Below the pieces are notes generated by a model. It was not told the DNA's origin. It saw nothing but the letters and a program-made list of their open reading frames with translations, and ran no database searches. A program made the position numbers and the translations under genes. Positions 7,754 through 14,659 of a stretch of DNA of 21,464 nucleotides are shown one piece after another. Source of the DNA: a virus. Where the stretch lies: positions 1-21,464 of IMG/VR virus record IMGVR_UViG_3300027972_000060, one strand, 5' to 3'. The stretch's first letter is position 1, and every line of letters begins with the position of its first letter.

Positions 7754-9115
7754 TTAAAATGGGTATTCTCTTCCTAACCCGCTATTATAAAGATATTGAA
7801 TTTCTGATAATGATAATACTTTGGTAAAAATACCAAAACTGTCTGCTCTTATATGACCATAATATCCCCATAAAGCAGATCCTATATTTCCTATATTGAA
7901 AGTATTAGTATTAGTAATATCTAATCCTGAATATGCAGATATATCTACAGTATCCATTTGCTCTATAGCATTTATATACATCTTCATTAAACCATCACGG
8001 TCTAATACTAATGTTACAAAATAAAATGTACCTACAACAGCACCTCCATTACTGGTAATTTCTAATGTTGTACTATAGTTTATATTTAATCTTGCAATGA
8101 AGAAGTCGTCTAGTCCATTTCCAAAATGCATTTGATACGATGGATATGACCCTTGATTTCCAAAAATACCATTATAAGTATTTACACTGGATAATAAAGA
8201 TACCCATCCTATAATAGTTATATCTCCTGTACCTATATCTCCAACCGTTGATCCACAGTTAAGATAATCTCCACTACCATCAAAATCTATAGCATAGTTA
8301 ATAATCCCAGGAGACCCCAAAGTAGGTGTACCTACTATAGATCCGTTATATAATCCTACAGAATCGTATGCAGTACTACCAACAAGTTCGTTTAAAGCCC
8401 AATAAGCTTTCAAATCTGGAACTATAGGCCCAGGAGTAGTTTCTGTACAAAATTTTATATATTTAGCATTTAAACAAATTCCTTCATATATACAAATTAT
8501 ACTGTTATCTATGTCATTATCGTAGTAACACATTGCTCCCGTTGTAAGTGCTGCCCACTCTGTGTTATCTGTTACGTTAGGTATATTAGTCCCGTCCCTG
8601 TATTTTGTCTCCGCTAAATTCTCAGAAAGCCATTCCTGAGTGCCTATGCAAACTGTATTGTAAACTTTCCCGTCATTGCCGGTATAGCTTCCCGTTTCTC
8701 CATGTGAAAGGCTTGTGGAGTCTTTTATGAGGCGAAGTGCGAATCCTAATTTAGAATCATTGCCACTAAGATTCCATGTCGGTGAAGTGTCCCATTGGAT
8801 TCCAAAATCGTAACCCTCATCAGCAGACCATAATTCGATATATGATTTCAAGTCATAAAAAGTACCGTCAGTATCTCGTAATGCAGAACCACGAGCATTA
8901 AATCCGCTTGTATTAGTACCGTCATTACCTGTATTCCAATATGTATCTCCTACTTCTTTCAAAGCAGCGGCAGCATCCGTACCCCCTCCTAAAAATGTGA
9001 TTAATGTTGTCCACTCCGTATTTGTCGGAACGTGCCAACCATCGGCAGCTATATTTCTTACATCGGTAGCAGCATACCAGTTATATAAAGCTCCATATTC
9101 TATTGTACAAACCAT
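7754..9115 (-). CDS. FISUMP plus LamG adhesin protein (453 aa)
   Basis: Residues about 7-133 are a C-type-lectin-like FISUMP segment (YGALYNWYAATDVRN, GWHVPTNTEWTTL, TSGFNARGSALRD, FALRLIKDS). Residues about 139-200 carry the part that normally comes first in FISUMP domains (GNDGKVYNTVCIGTQEWLSE, ALTTGAMCYYDND). A Cys-containing linker (residues 205-225) leads to a LamG/concanavalin-like domain from about 235 to the end (AYWALNELVGSTAYDS, YAIDFDGSGDYLNCG, VLSLSEIQYLYNSGLG). It is probably a virion protein that binds host glycans or surface proteins. The FISUMP part uses visibly more G and C than the LamG part and than the FISUMP paralogue at 4361-5032, which suggests recent module exchange. 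It follows the 653-residue gene by 10 bases. Confidence 0.82.
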   Translation of the reverse strand: MVCTIEYGALYNWYAATDVRNIAADGWHVPTNTEWTTLITFLGGGTDAAAALKEVGDTYWNTGNDGTNTSGFNARGSALRDTDGTFYDLKSYIELWSADEGYDFGIQWDTSPTWNLSGNDSKLGFALRLIKDSTSLSHGETGSYTGNDGKVYNTVCIGTQEWLSENLAETKYRDGTNIPNVTDNTEWAALTTGAMCYYDNDIDNSIICIYEGICLNAKYIKFCTETTPGPIVPDLKAYWALNELVGSTAYDSVGLYNGSIVGTPTLGSPGIINYAIDFDGSGDYLNCGSTVGDIGTGDITIIGWVSLLSSVNTYNGIFGNQGSYPSYQMHFGNGLDDFFIARLNINYSTTLEITSNGGAVVGTFYFVTLVLDRDGLMKMYINAIEQMDTVDISAYSGLDITNTNTFNIGNIGSALWGYYGHIRADSFGIFTKVLSLSEIQYLYNSGLGREYPF

Positions 9116-9125
9116 ATTCTAATTA

Positions 9126-11087
9126 TTAAGGTACTTCATAAACTATTTCCCAATCTGTTGAATCTAAATCATTACAGTCATCTGTACGTAATCCTATTAA
9201 TCGTTCTAATCTCCAATTAGCTAATCTGCTTGCATGATCAGTAGGGTCAGTAAGAGTTAATCTATCATATAGTCTATATATAGTCCACATTGTTTCTAAC
9301 TTACAAAAACCATGAATAGATAAATCACACAATCCATTAATCATAGCATCTTCTATACGTACAAAAGCATATCTGTAACCAGTATTAGTTGCATTAACAA
9401 CACCATACGTCCAATTAGCATATATTAAACCAATGGTTCTTACATTACTTAATAATCCTCCAACAGGAATTGCATAGAAAGAAAAAGAATTATCTCTTGT
9501 TCTTATAAACCAAGTAATATCTGTATCTATACTTTCTTTTACATTATCACAAGTAATATCTGATAATACATTAGTAGGAACAGTACAAGTAACTGTCATT
9601 TTTTGATTAATATCATCAAAAGTAAAAGTAGATCCAAACCAGACATAAAAGTATCTAGTAGTAGATATATCACCACAACTTGTAGCAGTATAATGATATA
9701 TTAATATTCTAGCATAATATCTTGGATCAGAATCTGTTAGTCCTGTCCAAGTTATATATTCTGCATCTGCTTGAAATGCTGCATAATCAGCTTTATATTT
9801 ATCATAATCATCTACATCTGAAAATGTATATATTATATCTCCTGCATTATATTCCACTAATACAGTTTCGCTCCCTAAATCTAAACAAGTATTAAAACCT
9901 GTTGAAGTATGTATTTGTGTACTAGCAGCGGTTGTATTATAACCTAAACCTATATAAACAGGATTAGGACTCGTAGAGGTACTACTAAAAACACTTGCTC
10001 CTCCAGAACCTACAGCATTTGTAAAAGTAAGATATTTCTCTAAAAAATGAGTAGATGGATCGCTTCTTACAGGAGCTACATATCTGTCTAAAGTATTATA
10101 ATATACCCGATATTGACAGGTAGGGTCTCCCTCATATACCATATAAGGAGTACTTATTATCTTACCTATATCTGAGTTTACACTAAGCCCACATTCAAAG
10201 TCCAGACTATAAAGACATTTAAGTTTTATAGACCAGTTAGTGTTTGTAGTGGTTGGTTCTAATACACTGCCTGTTATTTCTATTAATAAGAAATCACCAA
10301 CTGACCAAGTAAAATCTGTAAATTTAGATACAAATCGTAAGGGAGCATATGCAAAAGTGCCTCCAAAAACTCTTCTGGAAATAATAGAACCTCTAGTTCC
10401 TGGATATCCTACTGGGTATAAACTAGTAGATAATGCAACTCCTGGAGCACTTTGCTGTCCATCAATAAAACTATCTACTAATGTTCCTTCAGGATTTAAC
10501 TCAGTACAATAATAAATATCTAATCGTTCAGCTATTATATCTCCTTCAAATTCCCAAGCTAAATATGGTGTTTCTGATAAAAGATCAAATTTTAATACTC
10601 TCGATTTATTATCTCCAAAATCAGCTATATTATCATATTCTAAGTGATATGGATACACAAGATCTGTTCCTAAAGTACTTGCACAGTTTAAAGCATCTAC
10701 TATATAAGGGCCAAGACATGTTAACAAAGAAGGAGCATATACCCCCTCATCGTCTGAATAGGCAGAATATCTTATTCCATTAACATAAATATATTTAAAA
10801 ACTGGATATAGAGTACCGGCTAAAACTGGTTGAGGAGAGCTAAAAGGATGTTGCATCTGTACTTCTCCAGGATCTGTAGTAATACCTGAAGTAAAAACAG
10901 TAGTAGCATCCTGAGAAGCTTCGTCTAATTTCCATTCTATATGATAATCTCCTAATGAACCTGTTGTTAATATTAAATCTCCACAATCTAATAATGTCTC
11001 ATGATCTATAGGCGGAGAATCAAAGTAAGGAACGAATATAGCACATACATCACAAATAGATCTTACATGTTTCCAAGCAAATTCCAT
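9126..11087 (-). CDS. Cys-rich probable tail structural protein of unknown family (653 aa)
   Basis: I do not recognise a named family. The sequence is beta-rich and Tyr/Thr/Asp-rich throughout. Residues about 30-115 look like an Ig/fibronectin-type sandwich (CGDLILTTGSLGDYHIEWKL). There are 16 cysteines, at 12, 15, 35, 124, 135, 194, 291, 299, 324, 401, 471, 501, 513, 587, 595 and 638, a high number for a phage tail protein. The C-terminal 60 residues are Leu/Arg-rich and partly helical (LANWRLERLIGLRTDDC). There is no signal peptide or membrane segment. The gene starts 1 base after the stop of the His-x-His fibre gene and is followed after 10 bases by the FISUMP-LamG adhesin gene. That position suggests a fibre, fibre adaptor or baseplate/tail-tip component. 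Confidence 0.7.
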   Translation of the reverse strand: MEFAWKHVRSICDVCAIFVPYFDSPPIDHETLLDCGDLILTTGSLGDYHIEWKLDEASQDATTVFTSGITTDPGEVQMQHPFSSPQPVLAGTLYPVFKYIYVNGIRYSAYSDDEGVYAPSLLTCLGPYIVDALNCASTLGTDLVYPYHLEYDNIADFGDNKSRVLKFDLLSETPYLAWEFEGDIIAERLDIYYCTELNPEGTLVDSFIDGQQSAPGVALSTSLYPVGYPGTRGSIISRRVFGGTFAYAPLRFVSKFTDFTWSVGDFLLIEITGSVLEPTTTNTNWSIKLKCLYSLDFECGLSVNSDIGKIISTPYMVYEGDPTCQYRVYYNTLDRYVAPVRSDPSTHFLEKYLTFTNAVGSGGASVFSSTSTSPNPVYIGLGYNTTAASTQIHTSTGFNTCLDLGSETVLVEYNAGDIIYTFSDVDDYDKYKADYAAFQADAEYITWTGLTDSDPRYYARILIYHYTATSCGDISTTRYFYVWFGSTFTFDDINQKMTVTCTVPTNVLSDITCDNVKESIDTDITWFIRTRDNSFSFYAIPVGGLLSNVRTIGLIYANWTYGVVNATNTGYRYAFVRIEDAMINGLCDLSIHGFCKLETMWTIYRLYDRLTLTDPTDHASRLANWRLERLIGLRTDDCNDLDSTDWEIVYEVP

Positions 11088-11088
11088 A

Positions 11089-13176
11089 TTAAGCAGTTGA
11101 TAGTCCTACAGTAGTAGATACACCGTCTGTAGAAGAAGTAAAACTAAATCCTAAAATATCGTTAAAAAATAAATATCCTAATGGAGGTACAGATAATCTT
11201 AAATATTGACTACTTCCTGTAGTAGAACTATTAACAGTAAGATTATCTCCAGATAAAATAACCGTCCCAGATGAATACGTGGTTTCACTATTAGCAATAG
11301 CTATGTTTCCTCCACCGCCCCCACCACCACCTGCAGTTAAGAAGATAGAGGTGTTATTGCCATCTACAGAAGATCCCCAAGTAACATTACTACCGTCAGT
11401 AAAACAAATACTACCTACTTCTCCTATTATATCAATTCTATTGCCATTTTGACTAAGAGTAATACCATCTCCTCCTCCTAATGTTAATGTACCAGAAGAT
11501 ACTATAGTAGATGTACCAGAAGTATTGGAAGTTATCCTTAACTGAAATCCTCCAGATCCTCCTGATAAAATAGTTCCACCATCAACAGAAGCATATATAC
11601 TTGTAGAACCCGCAGATTCAGACGAGTACCAAGTAAGATTAGTGTTCAAAGAATTAACAAAATACACAGATCCTAAAGAAGCAGATAAGGATAAACCATC
11701 ACTTGAACTAGTTCCAAAAAGATTAGTTAAAGCTAAATCTCCATGAGTATGATCTGATAGAATATAAGTACTTAACTCAGAAACATTAACGAATTGAGTA
11801 CTATTAGATATATTAATATATAAGTTACTATGTGTGTGTAATATATCTGCAAAATATTGAGATATCTGACTACTTGCAGAATATGCATTATGTGAAGCAG
11901 TCATCTGATTGTCTGTTAATCCAAATGTAATACCATTAGAATTAGCAAATTGTATCGTACCTGTATTTTGAGTATAAGTGCCTGAGCCCTGTAAAGCAGC
12001 CCCACCTGCTCCACCTCCCCCTACTATAGAAGCTATAATAGTAGTAGATAATCCAGAAGTAGAAGAACTCCAAGATATTCCATTAGAATCACTAAAAACA
12101 AGACTATGAACTGGAATACTAGCTGTCATTTGGTTATCCGTTAATCCAAAGGAAACACTGTTGCTATTAGCAAACTGTATAGTCCCAGAGTCTTGTGTAT
12201 AAGTTCCACTTCCTTGTAATGCTAATGTGTTAGTTTGTATACCATATACTGATACTGTAGTAGCAACACCATCAGTAGATAGAGATATATAATCTCCTGC
12301 ATATACTGCATTAGCTCCTGTAGCTGTTGCTGTTAAACCTGCTCCTATAATAGTAAAGGCATTACCATCCTGGCTTAATGTAATATTGTCTCCTCCTGCT
12401 ACTGTAACTACTCCACTACTCATTATAGTAAGAGTTCCAGAAGTATTTCCATCTAGTGTAAGATTATTTCCAGCTGTTACAAAATTGGGTAAATTAAGAG
12501 TTAAACCACTGGTATTGCCTATCATATTGGGAACTGATCCAGTAATAGTAGCTATAGAGGTATTAGTTCCTAGTGCATCTCCTACTGATAATGCTAATCC
12601 ATTAGAAGAAGATCCTATAGTAATATTAGTGCCAGAAGCAACTCCGTGTATATGAGTGCTATTAGCAGCTGTAGTAAGAAAGGTATTAACTAAATAAGAT
12701 GTAGCATATTGAGTGCTATTACCTATTGGAATATATTGAGAATGGGTATGATCTGATTCGGCAGCTGTAAGCAAAAAGTCTGGTATGCTTAATGACCAAT
12801 TAGTTCCTGATCCGATAGTTCCACTAATCATTCCTGTAGCAGCTGCAATTCCATGAGAATGGTTGCTCTCTGCCGCAGTAGTCAGATAAGCCCCAGCAGG
12901 TTGTAATCCTGTTACATGAACTGTGGTACTAACTCCAGAAGTTACTAATGATATATAACTACCTCCAAAAACAGCATTTGCAGCTGCAGATGGAGGAGCA
13001 GCAGATAATGTTAAACCATTACTGGCACTTGTTCCAGTAAGATTAAATAAAAATAAATTACCATGAGTATGAGTGCTATCAGCCCAATGAGGAACTCCTG
13101 AGTAAAGAATATCTGCACTATATCCTAGTGTTATAGAAGAAGAGTTATTAAAATCTATATTGATGGTTTTTTCCAT
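11089..13176 (-). CDS. Repetitive tail fibre protein with six His-x-His motifs (695 aa)
   Basis: The protein is dominated by Ser, Thr, Gly, Asn and Ile in short beta repeats. Six H-x-H motifs stand at residues 36-38, 106-108, 143-145, 175-177, 447-449 and 476-478 (HTHGN, HSHGI, HTHSQ, HIHGV, HTHSN, HTHGD). In T4 fibre proteins such motifs bind metal ions along a trimeric fibre axis, so a trimeric fibre is likely here. There are internal duplications: LQGSGTYTQ...GLTDNQMTAS at 320-353 and 395-428, and a TLSQDGN/TLSQNGN module at about 246-280 and 553-586. Gly runs occur at 386-389 and 617-623. The first duplication keeps the protein sequence but differs at many third codon positions, so it is old. 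The gene begins 2 bases after the 85-residue gene and is the first of the large fibre-type genes. Confidence 0.85.
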   Translation of the reverse strand: MEKTINIDFNNSSSITLGYSADILYSGVPHWADSTHTHGNLFLFNLTGTSASNGLTLSAAPPSAAANAVFGGSYISLVTSGVSTTVHVTGLQPAGAYLTTAAESNHSHGIAAATGMISGTIGSGTNWSLSIPDFLLTAAESDHTHSQYIPIGNSTQYATSYLVNTFLTTAANSTHIHGVASGTNITIGSSSNGLALSVGDALGTNTSIATITGSVPNMIGNTSGLTLNLPNFVTAGNNLTLDGNTSGTLTIMSSGVVTVAGGDNITLSQDGNAFTIIGAGLTATATGANAVYAGDYISLSTDGVATTVSVYGIQTNTLALQGSGTYTQDSGTIQFANSNSVSFGLTDNQMTASIPVHSLVFSDSNGISWSSSTSGLSTTIIASIVGGGGAGGAALQGSGTYTQNTGTIQFANSNGITFGLTDNQMTASHNAYSASSQISQYFADILHTHSNLYINISNSTQFVNVSELSTYILSDHTHGDLALTNLFGTSSSDGLSLSASLGSVYFVNSLNTNLTWYSSESAGSTSIYASVDGGTILSGGSGGFQLRITSNTSGTSTIVSSGTLTLGGGDGITLSQNGNRIDIIGEVGSICFTDGSNVTWGSSVDGNNTSIFLTAGGGGGGGGNIAIANSETTYSSGTVILSGDNLTVNSSTTGSSQYLRLSVPPLGYLFFNDILGFSFTSSTDGVSTTVGLSTA

Positions 13177-13178
13177 AG

Positions 13179-13436
13179 TTATATACCTTTATAACGATTA
13201 TGCTTTGTTAAAGTTTTAGTATATAAAGAATAAAAATAATCTAATTCATCGTTTGTAAAAATAGATGAATCCTCTTCTAATGAAAACACCACATTACAGA
13301 TTAAATACCAATAATCAAGATATCCATCTATAGGTTGTCCTAAATCACTTTTTCTAGCTATTACCAAAGCTAATTTAATAGCTAAATTCTTACAATTAAG
13401 TTTTAGCGTAGTTACCGAAGTGCTAGTCCAAATCAT
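13179..13436 (-). CDS. Small protein of unknown function (85 aa)
   Basis: I do not recognise this protein. It looks alpha-helical: a hydrophobic N-terminal helix with lysines (LNCKNLAIKLALVIARKSD), a middle rich in Tyr and Trp (IDGYLDYWYLICNVVFS) and a charged C-terminus (LYTKTLTKHNRYKGI). No clean transmembrane segment is visible, although the middle is quite hydrophobic. It lies 9 bases after the 190-residue gene and 2 bases before the fibre gene, so it is clearly part of the lysis-to-fibre operon. It could be a small tail component, a fibre-assembly helper or, less likely, a lysis accessory protein. Neighbour spacing and stop usage (TAA) support it as real. Confidence 0.65.
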   Translation of the reverse strand: MIWTSTSVTTLKLNCKNLAIKLALVIARKSDLGQPIDGYLDYWYLICNVVFSLEEDSSIFTNDELDYFYSLYTKTLTKHNRYKGI

Positions 13437-13445
13437 ACTCTAAGA

Positions 13446-14018
13446 TTAAGTAGACCAAATTTCATTGATGCTTCTAGCATCTAAAAAAGTATTGATCTTA
13501 TTGGTAAGTGTAGTAAATTCTGTTTGTCTTCCTAACTCTGCTGCCCAAGTAGCAGATCTTAACATAGCTATAGTAAGAAATTGCAATCTATTTTCTTCGT
13601 AGTCAAAATTATCAGGATCTATCAATAGTGGTAATTTTGATGCCATAAGATAAGATTCTGCTAAAAACCCTTGATTACTTACATCAGAATCCGCAACTCC
13701 ATCATAAACTATATCTAAAGTAATCTCATAGTATCCATCAGGAAAGTATGTAGTATTTAAAGGAGTTGCTCCATTTAAAAGTTTATCAGGATATACTTCA
13801 AAATATGAATTTAAAGAATCTCCAAATAAAGTAATAAAGGATGCATCTAATCCTATATCTGCTAAAATATCATAAGTATATGTATTTCCTAGATACTCAA
13901 TACTCAATACTGCTGAAGATACTAAGGCGTGATTAAACAAACCTCCCCAAACTGTTAAATCATATAATTTAAAGTAGGAAGCGTCTTCTTTTTCTATAAC
14001 TTCTATTATTAATGCCAT
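13446..14018 (-). CDS. Probable virion protein with beta N-domain and helical C-domain (190 aa)
   Basis: Residues 1-105 are beta-rich (MALIIEVIEKEDASYFKLYD, then FPDGYYEITLDIVYDG at about 91-106) and look like a small beta-sandwich. Residues about 115-190 are helical (FLAESYLMASKLPLLIDPDN, ENRLQFLTIAMLRSATWAAE, TLTNKINTFLD). I recall Bacteroidota phage proteins with this two-part design among virion genes, but I know no defined function. It starts 5 bases after the lysozyme stop and has no signal peptide. A structural role such as a tail adaptor or fibre attachment protein is inferred from its place before the fibre genes. Confidence 0.65.
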   Translation of the reverse strand: MALIIEVIEKEDASYFKLYDLTVWGGLFNHALVSSAVLSIEYLGNTYTYDILADIGLDASFITLFGDSLNSYFEVYPDKLLNGATPLNTTYFPDGYYEITLDIVYDGVADSDVSNQGFLAESYLMASKLPLLIDPDNFDYEENRLQFLTIAMLRSATWAAELGRQTEFTTLTNKINTFLDARSINEIWST

Positions 14019-14023
14019 TATTA

Positions 14024-14509
14024 TTAAAATTTAGTATGATCTACTCTACGTAACCATCCTCGTAAAAAAACTTGTAATTGTGGTTTCTTTGCAGCTAAAT
14101 TCATATAGAATATTTTTCTACGCATTTTAAACTTATCTACTAATTCAATAGGCTGATCATTAACAACTTTAGTAGTTATTTTGCCTATTATACCATCATC
14201 AGTTACTCCTACTAATCTTTGTAACATTCTAATAGAAGTCTTTATGCCTGCATTTACACCAAAATCAAATACTTGTAATACTAATTCATCGTTTTGTATT
14301 CCTTTAAGATTCATGGGAGTCCAATAATCTTTATAATATAAATAAGTAGCTCTATCCTTAGTCATATTTTTAATATCTTCATCAGGATAAAATTTCTTAG
14401 CTATACCAAAATTAGTTTCTCCTCCGGGATCATTTGGATGATTTACATATCCTCCTTCATTTCTCAAGATAATTTTTATACAACGAGAGAAGAGTTCTGA
14501 ATAAATCAT
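14024..14509 (-). CDS. Lysozyme, glycoside hydrolase family 108 type (161 aa)
   Basis: The N-terminal motif NEGGYVNHPNDPGGETNFGI (residues 17-36) is the signature of GH108 N-acetylmuramidases, with Glu18 as the probable catalytic acid. VFDFGVNAG (about 109-117) and the segment LQRLVGVTDDGIIGKITTKV match the second half of the fold and the peptidoglycan-binding part usual in this family. Length is close to the family norm of about 160-180 residues. It would hydrolyse the beta-1,4 bond between N-acetylmuramic acid and N-acetylglucosamine. There is no signal peptide, so release needs a holin or other route, and I see no obvious holin next to it. It is the first gene after a promoter at 14525-14556, and it is followed by structural genes, so it could be an endolysin or a virion-associated lysozyme. 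Confidence 0.9.
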   Translation of the reverse strand: MIYSELFSRCIKIILRNEGGYVNHPNDPGGETNFGIAKKFYPDEDIKNMTKDRATYLYYKDYWTPMNLKGIQNDELVLQVFDFGVNAGIKTSIRMLQRLVGVTDDGIIGKITTKVVNDQPIELVDKFKMRRKIFYMNLAAKKPQLQVFLRGWLRRVDHTKF

Positions 14510-14514
14510 AAGAT

Positions 14515-14534
14515 AATATTTTTACAAAAATATT
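14515..14534 (-). promoter_or_regulatory. Perfect inverted repeat over the lysozyme -7 box, candidate operator
   Basis: Arms AATATTTTT and AAAAATATT (9 bp each) are separated by 2 bases and cover the -7 box at 14525-14532 and the expected transcription start, 5 bases before the lysozyme ATG. A protein dimer bound here, or a hairpin in the transcript, could control the gene. A/T-rich DNA makes chance palindromes more likely, so this is tentative. Confidence 0.45.
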
Positions 14535-14556
14535 AGTTTATTTCGTAAAATCCTAA
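14525..14556 (-). promoter_or_regulatory. Bacteroidota-type promoter for the lysozyme operon
   Basis: On the minus strand TTAG (14556-14553, one mismatch to TTTG) is followed by 20 bases and a -7 box TATTTTTG (14532-14525), the same box and spacing as the promoters at 3611-3642 and 21018-21049. The leader before the ATG at 14509 would be under about 10 bases. It lies after the hairpin terminator that ends the capsid operon. Confidence 0.65.
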
Positions 14557-14572
14557 TTTATAATTAGAAATT

Positions 14573-14593
14573 ATGTATTAAAGATTAATACAT
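14573..14593. repeat. Inverted repeat upstream of the lysozyme promoter
   Basis: ATGTATTA and TAATACAT form a perfect 8-bp inverted repeat with a 5-base spacer. A second, smaller one (CTAATT, TAT, AATTAG at 14553-14567) covers the -33 box. Either could be a protein-binding site; neither has a T-run as in a terminator. Confidence 0.4.
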
Positions 14594-14604
14594 TATCTAT
14601 TAAA

Positions 14605-14643
14605 AAAGAATAGGGGAAGAAATCCTCCTCCCCCATCCTATTT
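14605..14643 (-). terminator. Hairpin terminator of the capsid operon
   Basis: On the minus strand an AATAGG...CCTATT stem with G-rich and C-rich inner arms is followed by TTCTTTTTT. It begins 17 bases after the stop codon of the 403-residue gene, and no gene other than that one ends here. It has the form of a Rho-independent terminator. Confidence 0.75.
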
Positions 14644-14659
14644 TTAAGTTAGATAACTA

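Noticed and set aside
11920-12220. Possible CRISPR-like or recent DNA repeat inside the fibre gene.
   Set aside because: The two copies match at protein level but differ at many third codon positions, and there are no regular spacers; it is an old coding duplication.
14510-14659. A tRNA or structured RNA gene in the largest non-coding gap.
   Set aside because: The gap is too A/T-rich, shows no cloverleaf arms or conserved T-loop, and is explained by the terminator, promoter and inverted repeats.
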